Source of the DNA: Sulfuricurvum sp.
Lineage (GTDB): Bacteria; Campylobacterota; Campylobacteria; Campylobacterales; Sulfurimonadaceae
Direction: 5' to 3'
DNA length: 49,310 bases
Assembly (NCBI RefSeq): GCF_028712165.1
Contig: NZ_JAQTQR010000010.1
Coordinates: forward strand, 1 to 49,310
Under the pieces are notes generated by a model. The model did no database searches and was not told where the DNA came from. It worked only from the letters and a program-made list of their open reading frames with translations. Shown here in pieces: positions 8,813-16,575 of this stretch; the first letter of the stretch is position 1; each line of letters begins with the position of its first letter. The position numbers and the translations under genes are program-made.

Positions 8813-9819
8813 CAGAGTTCCTGCTCAAACAGACGCTTGATTTCCGGTACGTAAGCCGCAATCCCCTCTTCAAAACTAAAGCGCGGTTCATATCCCAAAA
8901 TAGCTTTTGTGGACTCGATATCGGCTTCCGTGTGGAATTGATAGCGTCCGATATACGGGTTAGGGATGTATTCGCAGCTCAAAGATGTTCCCAGTTCGCT
9001 TTGGAGGATATCCACCATCGATTGAAACGATCGCGCCTTTCCGGTTCCGACATTGAAAACACCGTTCTCTTTCGGATTCATTGCGAGGACATTAGCTTGA
9101 ATGATATCTTCGATAAAGATGAAATCGCGCAGAATTTGATCTGAGTTTTCAAACAGTTTCGGGTTTTTCCCCGCCAACAGCTGATGACCGAATTGTACGA
9201 CCATCGATGCGGTTTTGTTTTTGAAAAATTCTCTAGGCCCGTACACATTAAAATATCTTAATCCGACAATACTGATATGATCGTATTTCTTGGTGTATTT
9301 ATGCGCCAAATGATCCATCATCAATTTTGAAAAACCGTAAACGTTTTGAGGAGCTTCCCGTCCTACACGCTGTGGAGAAGGGGCATCACCATAAGTGGCT
9401 CCGGAGGAAGCATAAATCATATTGGCACCGTGAGCCACGGCGATATCGAGGAGATCTTTAAACGCGTTGACATTGGTTTGAATCATCAAATCCTGTTCTA
9501 ACGCCGTGGTATCGGAGATTGCCGCTTCGTGAAAAATATAGTCAAATTGATAATCGCGTTTGAGCTTTGAAAGCAATGTACTGTCATTGATATCACCACT
9601 GATCACTTCACCCTGAAATCCCAAAAGATTTTTAAAGTGACCGAAACTTCTGAGATTACCGTTCGATAACGTAATATTCGAGCGAAAAAGATCCAATACC
9701 ACAACATGAACTTCAGGATAATTCTCCTGAAAATAAAAAGCGAGATTGGAACCGATAAAGCCCGCTCCTCCCGTGATTAAAATGGTTTTTCGATTCAAAT
9801 CGGCAGAACTGTAGCGCAT
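8812..9819 (-). CDS. hldD: ADP-L-glycero-D-manno-heptose 6-epimerase
   Basis: A 335-residue extended short-chain dehydrogenase that epimerises ADP-D,D-heptose to ADP-L,D-heptose, the last step of the pathway. The NAD(P)-binding GGAGFIGS is at 17-24. The catalytic YxxxK is Y161/K165 in NVYGFSKL. It is first in the leftward hldD-hldE-yfaZ operon. A GAGG ribosome site precedes ATG 9819 and a TACAAT box lies about 32 nt further upstream. Placement beside hldE supports the assignment over other sugar epimerases. Confidence 0.94.
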   Translation of the reverse strand: MRYSSADLNRKTILITGGAGFIGSNLAFYFQENYPEVHVVVLDLFRSNITLSNGNLRSFGHFKNLLGFQGEVISGDINDSTLLSKLKRDYQFDYIFHEAAISDTTALEQDLMIQTNVNAFKDLLDIAVAHGANMIYASSGATYGDAPSPQRVGREAPQNVYGFSKLMMDHLAHKYTKKYDHISIVGLRYFNVYGPREFFKNKTASMVVQFGHQLLAGKNPKLFENSDQILRDFIFIEDIIQANVLAMNPKENGVFNVGTGKARSFQSMVDILQSELGTSLSCEYIPNPYIGRYQFHTEADIESTKAILGYEPRFSFEEGIAAYVPEIKRLFEQEL

Positions 9820-9850
9820 ATATATTTCCTCTAAATACAGGTAGTAGCAT

Positions 9851-9856
9851 ATTGTA
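9851..9856 (-). promoter_or_regulatory. -10 box TACAAT for the hldD operon
   Basis: On the minus strand TACAAT reads upstream of hldD, giving a leader of about 25 nt that includes the GAGG site. It lies in the divergent 126-bp region shared with the cytochrome c gene. Confidence 0.4.
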
Positions 9857-9910
9857 ACAAAGCTTCTATTAAAGGAGAGAAATGTTAGAGTGATTTAAGA
9901 TTGCTAAGAC

Positions 9911-9916
9911 TATAAT
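9911..9916 (+). promoter_or_regulatory. -10 box TATAAT for the cytochrome c gene
   Basis: Perfect TATAAT 29 nt before ATG 9946; TGGAGAA provides the ribosome site. No clear -35 box, as is usual in this phylum. Confidence 0.6.
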
Positions 9917-9945
9917 GACGACGAAATTTTTAATGGAGAAAACAA

Positions 9946-10242
9946 ATGAAAAAAATTGCTCTCGCAATGTTGTTCGCTGGTGTATCTTTGATGGCTGCCG
10001 ATGGTAAAGCCCTAACTGCTAAATGTGCTGCTTGCCATGGTGCTTCTTTCGAAAAAGCTGCTCTTGGTAAATCACCTATCGTAAAAGGTTTGTCTGCAGA
10101 AGCTATCGAAACTGCTCTTAAAGGGTACAAAGCTGGTACTTTGAACAAAGCTGGAATGGGTGCATTGATGAAAGGTCAAGTTGGAGCTTACTCTGACGCT
10201 GATATCAAAGCAATCGCTGCTTACATCGCAACTATCAAATAA
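9946..10242 (+). CDS. Small periplasmic class I cytochrome c (c553 type)
   Basis: A 98-residue monoheme cytochrome c with an Ala-rich signal peptide cleaved near residue 18. Heme is attached at CAACH (C27, C30, H31). The distal axial Met is probably M71 or M75 in KAGMGALMKG. It is likely a soluble periplasmic electron carrier, plausibly feeding a terminal oxidase; in Campylobacterota such proteins donate to cbb3 oxidase. ccoS and ccoI lie next to it on the other strand. GGAGAA lies 5 nt before the start. Confidence 0.92.
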   Translation: MKKIALAMLFAGVSLMAADGKALTAKCAACHGASFEKAALGKSPIVKGLSAEAIETALKGYKAGTLNKAGMGALMKGQVGAYSDADIKAIAAYIATIK

Positions 10243-10248
10243 TACCTC

Positions 10249-10270
10249 ACTCGCCGCACTTGCGGTGAGT
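10249..10270. terminator. Hairpin between convergent cytochrome c and ccoS genes
   Basis: A 10-bp stem (ACTCGCCGCA with TGCGGTGAGT, one G-T pair) directly after the cytochrome stop and 12 nt before the ccoS stop. There is no long T run, but the position suits a bidirectional terminator. Confidence 0.6.
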
Positions 10271-10281
10271 CTCTTCATAAT

Positions 10282-10500
10282 TTATTCCGGTTTATATTCC
10301 CGTTTATTCATTGCTTCTTGTTTACGCTGTTGATTGGCAGCATCGTTGAGTTCCGCTTCGTCATCAAACTGTACTTGATTCATCATCTTGGTCTCATCGT
10401 CAAACTGACCGTTTTTGATACCCCACATAAAAGCCGCCAACGCTATTCCGCCTAAAAAGATCGATGCACCGAGCATCATCGCGATTACCCAAGAGTCCAT
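10282..10500 (-). CDS. ccoS: cbb3-type cytochrome oxidase assembly protein CcoS
   Basis: A 72-residue single-span membrane protein: one hydrophobic helix at about 4-27 (WVIAMMLGASIFLGG) followed by a charged, Asp/Glu-rich cytoplasmic tail. CcoS is needed for cofactor (heme/copper) insertion in cbb3 oxidase. The identity rests on size, topology and its place after the CcoI-type ATPase gene, from which it is separated by 110 bp holding a hairpin repeat. AAGGA lies 5 nt before the ATG. The C-terminal tail is longer than in minimal CcoS proteins. Confidence 0.85.
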   Translation of the reverse strand: MDSWVIAMMLGASIFLGGIALAAFMWGIKNGQFDDETKMMNQVQFDDEAELNDAANQQRKQEAMNKREYKPE

Positions 10501-10517
10501 AATATTCCTTTTTACAC

Positions 10518-10541
10518 ACCAAAGGAATACATCCCTTTGGT
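10518..10541. repeat. Hairpin CCAAAGG/CCTTTGG at the left end of the intergenic repeat
   Basis: An 8-bp perfect inverted repeat (ACCAAAGG ... CCTTTGGT) with an 8-nt loop between ccoI and ccoS. Similar AACCAAAGGG hairpins followed by TTAC occur at 20771. It may be an attenuator or terminator in the ccoI-ccoS mRNA. Confidence 0.6.
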
Positions 10542-10596
10542 TACATTAACACTGGGTTCTCTTCGGCAGAGAGCCCGCGTGCAGTAAACCGCACTT
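10542..10596 (+). repeat. Two-hairpin intergenic repeat, copy 1
   Basis: Segment 10548-10585 matches 16503-16540 at 29 of 38 bases. It folds as a 9-bp stem (10554-10562 with 10568-10576) around loop TCGGC, followed by a short GTGC/GCAC hairpin. Two pairs differ from copy 2 by compensatory changes. Confidence 0.7.
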
Positions 10597-10610
10597 ACAA
10601 TTTTACCTTT

Positions 10611-13004
10611 TTATTTGTAGAGCCATCGAACCCGCATCGAATTACCGACAACGAGGAGCGAACTAAACGACATCGAAATTGCCGCAATCAACGGTATCAC
10701 ATACCCCATCATCGCAAGCGGAATCGTAATCGAATTGTATACCAGTGAGATACCCAGATTTTGTTTAATCAAACCGTATGTCTTGCGACTGATACCGAAC
10801 GCTTCCGTTAATGACGTCAACGAATCATTCATCAGCACTACATCGCTCACTTCAATCGCAATATCACTTCCATTTCCCATCGCAATAGCAATATCAGCCG
10901 CCGCCAATGCCAACAGGTCATTTACACCGTCCCCTGCCATTACAACGATATGTCCGTCCTGATGTGCCGACGCGATAAATGCCGCTTTCCCCTCCGGAGT
11001 AAGATGAGCATGTACCTCATCAATCCCCACCTCTTTTGCTACGCGATGTGCCGCCGCTTCATGATCACCTGTAAGCATCACAACACGAAGGCTGGAGCGT
11101 TTTAATATTTCTATCGACTCATGTGCCCTTGCTTTAGGAAGATCGCGAAGTTCATAGACTGCGACAAGAAGATTATCTACCGCATAATAAAAAATACTTT
11201 TATCGCTAACGGCATCCACAGCGATGCCCAGTTCTTTCATCAGCAGCGCATTCCCTCCGGCAACTACTACACCGTTTGCACGCCCTACCATACCGCGTGC
11301 AGGAATTTCACGTACCTCTTCGAGACTGGTTGAATCTACCCCTTCCTCCGTGCGTTCCAAATATTCCAGTACCCCTCTGCTGATCGGATGTTTGGATGAA
11401 GAGACAAGCGTATGCAATACATTATGATCAAACGGATGATGGAGTGTCGCATAAACCACTTCGGGACGCCCCTGAGTTATCGTGCCGGTTTTATCCAATA
11501 CCACCATCGTCGCTTTTGCCATCGTCTCGATCTGAGCTGCCGATTTAAAGAGGATTCCTCTCTTTGCCCCCAAAGCCAATCCTACCAGCGTTGCCACCGG
11601 AGTTGCAAGAGCCAATGCACACGGACAGGCAATGATTATGACTGAAATCCCGACCATAAGAGAGCGATCAAAACTGTGCGGCCAAAAGAGCCATGTCCAA
11701 AACGTCGCAATTGCCAAAAAGAGAATCGTAGAGGAAAAATGCTGCGAGAGACGATTAGCAAGCTGCTCGATCGAGGGTTTTTGCGCCATGGCGTTCTCTA
11801 AGAGATTCACCAAATTCGAAAGTGTCGAATGAGCAAAATCTTTCGTTGAACGGTAATGGATCAGGGCATCGATACTCGTCGTACCGCTGATGATTTTGTC
11901 ACCGAGGCGTTTAAATATAGGTTCCGATTCTCCGGTAAGGTTGGATTCATCAAAGCTCCCCTCACCAGAGATCACTTCACCGTCGATTGCTGAACGTTCA
12001 CCGCTGCGGATGACGATGACATCTCCCACTTTGACTTCGTTGACATCGACGGAACGGATAGTCTCTCCCTCTAGGATACTGACTTCGCGCGGAATATGTT
12101 TTCCTATAATATCGAGCGTATCGGCAGCATTTTTGCGACTGAGGACTTCGAGAAATTTCCCGAACAGTACGAAGGTAATAATCATCGCTACCGAATCAAA
12201 ATAGGCTTCCCCTTTTTCAAACACGGTTATATAGATAGAATAGAGATATGCCAGACTCGATCCCGTAACGACGAGCAGATCCATCGTAACGGCACGATTT
12301 CGTAGCCCGTAATAGGCTCCGCGATAAAAAATCCATCCGCTGTAAAAGAGTACCGGTGTTGCTAAAAACCACTCCGCCACGTTGAGAATCGTTTTGACGT
12401 CTTGGGTAATTCCCGTAAAATATCCCGCATACTGTGCAACGGCAATCCACATCATATTCATCGTTGCAAACGTCGCTACCGCCATCCGCAGGTAATAATC
12501 TTTACGCTCTTTATTCGCACGTACTTCCTGCAATGAGGCATCATACGGAAATGCGTTGTACCCGATTGCACGGATCATATCGATAATGCCAGAGAGCTTG
12601 ACACTCTCAGGATTCCAGGTAATACGGGCTTTGTTGTTCGTATAGTTGATATGAGCTTCGATCACCCCTTCCATCTTATGGAGTGCTTTTTCATTTAGCC
12701 ACACACATGCGGCACAATGGATCCCCTCAATCACAAGAGAAACTTGAAAGAGTCCCTCTTTCGTTGTCGTTACAAAACGCTCATGAAAAGCAGGAGTGTC
12801 AAAATTGGTGCTTGCTTCGAACTGTTCGGTCGGAGGAGAGAGGGTCGTATCCCCCATTTTGGAATAAAAACTCTCCAACCCTTCGTCTTTGAGAAGATGA
12901 AAAATACCTCGACAGCCGTTACAGCAGAAACGGTACTCTCCGTCATGGATCATTACGTCATCGCTAAATTCCAGATGACAGTGATCGCATTTGACTTTAG
13001 ACAT
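10611..13004 (-). CDS. ccoI: Copper-translocating P1B-type ATPase CcoI (cbb3 oxidase maturation)
   Basis: A 797-residue P1B-type ATPase that moves copper across the inner membrane, probably to supply the CuB centre of cbb3 oxidase. In order: an N-terminal Cys-rich region (CDHCH and CCNGC, about 6-31), a heavy-metal-associated domain with GIHCAACVW (about 95-103), eight predicted membrane helices, TGES phosphatase motif, CPCALA (about 460-465) for copper, DKTGT (about 504) phosphorylation site, and GDGVND. I chose ATG 13004 because AGGGA lies 9 nt upstream; a TTG at 13010 in frame sits too close to it. It overlaps the upstream asparaginase-like gene by 8 nt. Confidence 0.93.
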   Translation of the reverse strand: MSKVKCDHCHLEFSDDVMIHDGEYRFCCNGCRGIFHLLKDEGLESFYSKMGDTTLSPPTEQFEASTNFDTPAFHERFVTTTKEGLFQVSLVIEGIHCAACVWLNEKALHKMEGVIEAHINYTNNKARITWNPESVKLSGIIDMIRAIGYNAFPYDASLQEVRANKERKDYYLRMAVATFATMNMMWIAVAQYAGYFTGITQDVKTILNVAEWFLATPVLFYSGWIFYRGAYYGLRNRAVTMDLLVVTGSSLAYLYSIYITVFEKGEAYFDSVAMIITFVLFGKFLEVLSRKNAADTLDIIGKHIPREVSILEGETIRSVDVNEVKVGDVIVIRSGERSAIDGEVISGEGSFDESNLTGESEPIFKRLGDKIISGTTSIDALIHYRSTKDFAHSTLSNLVNLLENAMAQKPSIEQLANRLSQHFSSTILFLAIATFWTWLFWPHSFDRSLMVGISVIIIACPCALALATPVATLVGLALGAKRGILFKSAAQIETMAKATMVVLDKTGTITQGRPEVVYATLHHPFDHNVLHTLVSSSKHPISRGVLEYLERTEEGVDSTSLEEVREIPARGMVGRANGVVVAGGNALLMKELGIAVDAVSDKSIFYYAVDNLLVAVYELRDLPKARAHESIEILKRSSLRVVMLTGDHEAAAHRVAKEVGIDEVHAHLTPEGKAAFIASAHQDGHIVVMAGDGVNDLLALAAADIAIAMGNGSDIAIEVSDVVLMNDSLTSLTEAFGISRKTYGLIKQNLGISLVYNSITIPLAMMGYVIPLIAAISMSFSSLLVVGNSMRVRWLYK

Positions 13005-13476
13005 ATTCAAACTTCCCTAACCCTTTATTTTTCTTCACCTGATCGTATGGACCCATAACACCTTGCATCACAATGTGAACACCGTTTTGTGCATTCTGAG
13101 CATATCCGATTGCCATAGAAAGATTGGCCGTTGCTTCGATAGGATTAATACCAAAGGGGATCATCGCTCCGGTAAAAACAATCACTTTATCCAATCCCAG
13201 ACTTGCTACGTATTCGGCACTCAGATCCATTGTATCGGTACCGTGAACGACAATAATAATTTTTTCCTCCAATGAAGAAACAGTGTGCGCCAGCACTGAG
13301 CGATCATGGTTATCCATCTCCAAAGAGTCTTTATAAAGCACCCCTTGAAGCGGGATAGAAATCACCATTGATTCTATAATTTGTTCAATAGCTAGATTGT
13401 CGTTCGGAACAAACAGCTCCCCTTTGATCGGATCATACCGTTTATTGAATGTGCCACCCGTATTGAGTATCCGCAT
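12997..13476 (-). CDS. Asparaginase N-terminal-domain protein (stand-alone)
   Basis: A 159-residue protein matching only the N-terminal domain of L-asparaginases. It keeps both catalytic threonine regions: NTGGTF (T9) and HGTDTMD (T80, D81). Normal asparaginases are about 330 residues with a C-terminal domain that helps bind substrate and form the dimer, absent here. There is no sign of a frameshift downstream, because the next gene begins at its end. Short versions are known in Campylobacterota, but activity is not established. It sits between gmhB (TGATG overlap) and ccoI (8-nt overlap) in a tight leftward operon. Confidence 0.85.
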   Translation of the reverse strand: MRILNTGGTFNKRYDPIKGELFVPNDNLAIEQIIESMVISIPLQGVLYKDSLEMDNHDRSVLAHTVSSLEEKIIIVVHGTDTMDLSAEYVASLGLDKVIVFTGAMIPFGINPIEATANLSMAIGYAQNAQNGVHIVMQGVMGPYDQVKKNKGLGKFEYV

Positions 13477-13982
13477 CAGAGTAGCTCCCGCAGTGAATGA
13501 ATAATCGTATTGGCTTTTGATACAGCTGCTTCAGATGAGAGGAGAATATTCATTCCGACTCCCGCTTTCAAAGCGGCTTCAATATCCCGTTCATTATCAC
13601 CGATCATTACCGAGGAGGCCATATCCAATTCATATTCTTTTTGCGCAGACAAAAACATACCCGGTTCCGGTTTACGGCACTCGCATACACCGTCAATACT
13701 CTCATGATGAGGACAATGGTAGATATGGGTGATCGTAATACCAAACTCTTTGAAATGTTCTACCATCCATTGACTCAAAAGAGCAAAATCCTCTTCCGTA
13801 TAGTAGCCCCGTGAAATACCCGATTGATTGGTCACGACAATAATCAAATACCCCTGTTCCTGATACCTATGACATACGTCAACAATTCCCTCCATGAGTT
13901 CAAAATCTTCGATTTTATGGAGGTAATTTTTTTCAACATTCACTACGCCGTCACGGTCGAGAAAAAGGGCTTTTTTTGACAC
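13476..13982 (-). CDS. gmhB: D-glycero-beta-D-manno-heptose-1,7-bisphosphate 7-phosphatase
   Basis: A 168-residue HAD-family phosphatase that removes the 7-phosphate from heptose bisphosphate, between the two HldE reactions. The N-terminal LDRDGVVN gives the nucleophile D9 and D11. VVTNQSGISRG follows, then the zinc loop CPHHESIDGVCECRKP typical of GmhB, and MIGDNERDI as the last HAD motif. Length is slightly below the E. coli enzyme. Its start is 1 nt after gmhA and it overlaps the asparaginase-like gene by one base. Histidinol-phosphatase (HisB-N) is the close alternative, but the gmhA neighbour decides. Confidence 0.93.
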   Translation of the reverse strand: MSKKALFLDRDGVVNVEKNYLHKIEDFELMEGIVDVCHRYQEQGYLIIVVTNQSGISRGYYTEEDFALLSQWMVEHFKEFGITITHIYHCPHHESIDGVCECRKPEPGMFLSAQKEYELDMASSVMIGDNERDIEAALKAGVGMNILLSSEAAVSKANTIIHSLRELL

Positions 13983-14570
13983 TTATGCTACTCCGCCGCC
14001 GAAAAGCTCTTTTTCAATAATATCGCAGAGTATATGCCCGATCAGAATATGAGATTCTTGGATACGCGGTGTAGCATTGGAAGGAATAATAATCGCATAA
14101 TCGGCCATTGCCGCCATTTTACCGCCGTCACGTCCGACGAGCGCCACGGTAGTTACCCCGCGGTCTTTTGCCGATTCAAACGCGTTGATAATGTTTTGCG
14201 AATTTCCGGACGTAGAGATACCGATAAACAAATCTCCTTCCTGCGCCATCCCCTCGAGCTGACGTGAAAACACTTTGTCATAACCGTAATCGTTTCCAAT
14301 GGCCGTAAGGTTAGACGTATCGGTAGTAAGCGCTAAAGAAGGGATCGAAGGACGGTCAAAACCGTATCGTCCGACTAATTCTGCCGCAATATGCTGTGCA
14401 TCGGCAGCGGATCCGCCATTACCTGCAAGCATCGTCTTTTTTCCCTGACGATAGACTTCAACACAGGCTTTTGCTACAGTTACGATCGTATCTAAAAGAG
14501 TCTCATTCTCTAAAATCGCTTGTTTCGTCGCCGCCGAATCGGCGATTTGTTTGATGATATAGTTTTTCAT
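13983..14570 (-). CDS. gmhA: Sedoheptulose-7-phosphate isomerase
   Basis: A 195-residue SIS-domain enzyme that converts sedoheptulose 7-phosphate to D-glycero-D-manno-heptose 7-phosphate, the first committed step of heptose synthesis. It shows GNGGSAADAQHIAAEL (about 50-65) with the active-site His and Glu, and GISTSGNSQN in the sugar-phosphate loop. Length matches GmhA. It follows trpS by 10 nt and is followed directly by gmhB. An AGGAAT ribosome site lies just before the ATG. Confidence 0.95.
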   Translation of the reverse strand: MKNYIIKQIADSAATKQAILENETLLDTIVTVAKACVEVYRQGKKTMLAGNGGSAADAQHIAAELVGRYGFDRPSIPSLALTTDTSNLTAIGNDYGYDKVFSRQLEGMAQEGDLFIGISTSGNSQNIINAFESAKDRGVTTVALVGRDGGKMAAMADYAIIIPSNATPRIQESHILIGHILCDIIEKELFGGGVA

Positions 14571-14580
14571 CTTGATTCCT

Positions 14581-15546
14581 TTAATACTTGATTCCGGTTA
14601 CGGAGCGGACTTTATCGATAATCGGTTGCGCCGCTGCACTCGCTTTTGCCGCACCTGCATGCAAAATTTCCCGAACTTCATCCTGATGCGCTTCAAAATA
14701 GGCTCGGCGCTCGCGATACGGACGAAAATATTCCCAAATGACATCATGGGTATAGAGTTTGAAATGACCATGCCCCTCGCCTCCGCGCTTATAACGCTCT
14801 TGCAAGGCTTGCGTCTGTTCATAATCCAAAAAGAGTTTGGCGATATTATAAACATTACAATCTTCATACTCTTTTGGTTCTTCCATCGGAACCGCTTCGG
14901 TCACGATTTTTTTGATAATTTTCGATTGAATCTTCTCTTCCGAAAAAATCGGGATCGTATTACCGTAACTTTTCGACATCTTTTGGCCGTCAATTCCCGG
15001 AACAGTAGCAACGTTCTCATCCACACGAAATTCTGGGATCGTGAAAATATCGCCGTGTTGGTTGTTGAACTTGATTGCGATGTCGCGTGCAATCTCGACA
15101 TGTTGTATCTGATCTTTCCCAACCGGAACAACTTCAGAGCCAAACAATAAAATATCTGCCGCCATAAGGACCGGATACGAAAAAAGGCTGTGATTGCTCG
15201 CGATCCCTTTGGCCACTTTGTCTTTATAGCTGTGCGCCCGTTCCAAAAGCCCCATCGGAGTAAATCCCGATAATACCCAGTAGAGTTCAAGAACTTCTTT
15301 CACATCCGACTGTACCCAAAAAGTACTTTTTTCCGGATCCATTCCAAGTGCCAAAAAGTCAGTTGCTGCCTGCATCGTCAATTTGGAAAGACGCTCTCCG
15401 TCGCTAATCGTCGTCATTGCATGATAATTTGCCAAAAAAGCAAATACTTCATGCTCTTTTTGCGATTCAACCATCGGTTTGATTGAACCAAAATAATTTC
15501 CGATATGTAAATCACCAGATGTCTGGATACCCGTTAAAACTCTCAC
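14581..15546 (-). CDS. trpS: Tryptophanyl-tRNA synthetase
   Basis: A 321-residue class I aminoacyl-tRNA synthetase. It begins VLTGIQTSGDLHIGNYFGS, with the HIGN signature at 14-17, and has GQKMSKSYGN as the KMSKS loop. I chose GTG 15546: AAGGAG lies 6 nt upstream and translation from there gives the standard family start and length. The open frame continues 95 codons further upstream, but that stretch lies across the hpf promoter and is antisense to hpf. trpS is first in a leftward run to gmhA, gmhB, the asparaginase-like gene, ccoI and ccoS. Confidence 0.95.
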   Translation of the reverse strand: MRVLTGIQTSGDLHIGNYFGSIKPMVESQKEHEVFAFLANYHAMTTISDGERLSKLTMQAATDFLALGMDPEKSTFWVQSDVKEVLELYWVLSGFTPMGLLERAHSYKDKVAKGIASNHSLFSYPVLMAADILLFGSEVVPVGKDQIQHVEIARDIAIKFNNQHGDIFTIPEFRVDENVATVPGIDGQKMSKSYGNTIPIFSEEKIQSKIIKKIVTEAVPMEEPKEYEDCNVYNIAKLFLDYEQTQALQERYKRGGEGHGHFKLYTHDVIWEYFRPYRERRAYFEAHQDEVREILHAGAAKASAAAQPIIDKVRSVTGIKY

Positions 15547-15615
15547 AATAACTCCTTGAACATAAAGTAATTTTACCGCAGAGTCTCTTAAGCTTCCTCT
15601 TAAGAAAAGATATGC

Positions 15616-15621
15616 TATATT
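15616..15621 (+). promoter_or_regulatory. -10-like box TATATT for hpf
   Basis: TATATT lies 30 nt before ATG 15652, with AAAGGA as the ribosome site. The divergent trpS leader begins in the same 105-bp gap. Confidence 0.45.
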
Positions 15622-15651
15622 TTTCGATAGTTCAACATAAAAGGATTCATT

Positions 15652-15990
15652 ATGAATGTCCAAATTCGCTCTAAAGAAGTAAAACTTACTCAGCATCTTA
15701 ACGACCATATTGCTACCGCTATTGAAAATTTCAAACGTTACCATTTGGACATTACGACCGTCAATGTTATGATCACAAAAGAGAAAAAAGGGGTTGGCGT
15801 TGAATTTGATATGCATATCGCTCATGCGCAACCCGTCGTTATTTCAGATGTCGACGAAGATCTCGACACTGCAATCGATATGGCGATTGAACGGGCGAAC
15901 AAAGCGCTTCGTCGACTCCATGATAAAGTAAAAGACCACCATGCCACTTCACTTCGAGAAATTGAAGTTATCGAAGAAGCAGCAGAGTAA
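15652..15990 (+). CDS. hpf: Ribosome hibernation-promoting factor (short form)
   Basis: A 112-residue protein of the HPF/YfiA (S30AE) family, which binds the 30S decoding region and inactivates ribosomes in stationary phase. It begins MNVQIRSKEVKLTQHL, shows the beta-alpha-beta-beta-beta-alpha pattern, and has the basic helix ERANKALRRLHDKVKDHH near the end. It lacks the C-terminal dimerisation domain of long HPF. ATG 15652 has AAAGGA upstream. trxC follows after 4 nt. Confidence 0.9.
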   Translation: MNVQIRSKEVKLTQHLNDHIATAIENFKRYHLDITTVNVMITKEKKGVGVEFDMHIAHAQPVVISDVDEDLDTAIDMAIERANKALRRLHDKVKDHHATSLREIEVIEEAAE

Positions 15991-15994
15991 GACG

Positions 15995-16426
15995 ATGAGT
16001 AAAATCAACATCGTCTGCCCCCATTGCGGGGGTGTCAATGCTATCCCTGTAAAAGATTCCTACACAAAAGCTGCTTGCGGGCACTGCAAAGCTTCCCTTC
16101 TCGATACCAAGCCTATCTCTGTAGATGCTTCATCGTTTGATCGATTGATGCTCAATGATGAACGACTCATAATCGCTGATTTTTGGGCACCGTGGTGCGG
16201 ACCGTGCCGGAGTATGGCACCCTCCTTCGAAGAAGCAGCTCGCCAGTTCCCTCTCAAAGCGCAATTTATCAAAATCAATACGGAAGAGCAGCAACAGCTT
16301 GGCGGGCGTTTCGGTATCCGATCCATTCCGACTGTCATCGCTTTTAGAAACAATCGTATCGTCGATCAGTTCAGCGGCGCCTTGCCGGCTCCCCAAATTA
16401 TTGCCTTTGTCAAAAAGAATCTGTAA
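15995..16426 (+). CDS. trxC: Thioredoxin 2 (zinc-ribbon thioredoxin)
   Basis: A 143-residue disulfide reductase. Residues 1-35 form a zinc ribbon with two Cys pairs (C8/C11 in CPHCGG and C28/C31 in CGHCKA), the mark of TrxC rather than TrxA. The thioredoxin fold carries FWAPWCGPCR with redox C68 and C71, and a cis-Pro in RSIPTV. An upstream in-frame ATG would add 18 residues lying inside hpf, so I chose 15995, giving the normal length. It is cotranscribed with hpf. Confidence 0.93.
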   Translation: MSKINIVCPHCGGVNAIPVKDSYTKAACGHCKASLLDTKPISVDASSFDRLMLNDERLIIADFWAPWCGPCRSMAPSFEEAARQFPLKAQFIKINTEEQQQLGGRFGIRSIPTVIAFRNNRIVDQFSGALPAPQIIAFVKKNL

Positions 16427-16491
16427 CAATTAATCTTTTTTCGCTATCCTTCCATTATCTCGGTTAACGTCCGCACGCAGCAAAGCTCCGC

Positions 16492-16552
16492 TGGACTACG
16501 CTAACGCTGAGTTTCCTTCGGCAGGATGCCCACATGCAGTTACACCGCGCTC
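16492..16552 (+). repeat. Two-hairpin intergenic repeat, copy 2
   Basis: Related to copy 1 at 10548-10596. The stem around the same TCGGC loop (16509-16517 with 16523-16531) has two pairs changed compensatorily (T-A to C-G and C-G to T-A) plus two mismatches. A further CAGC/GCTG hairpin lies just left at 16478-16493. It fills the gap between trxC and hemJ. Confidence 0.7.
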
Positions 16553-16575
16553 ATTTTTTCATTTAGGATTTCATT

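Noticed and set aside
14572-15150. 192-codon plus-strand frame opposite trpS
   Set aside because: It is fully antisense to a well-supported gene and its composition is unlike a real protein.
15547-15831. N-terminal extension of the trpS frame
   Set aside because: It lies antisense to hpf and over its promoter; GTG 15546 has an ideal AAGGAG and gives the family start.
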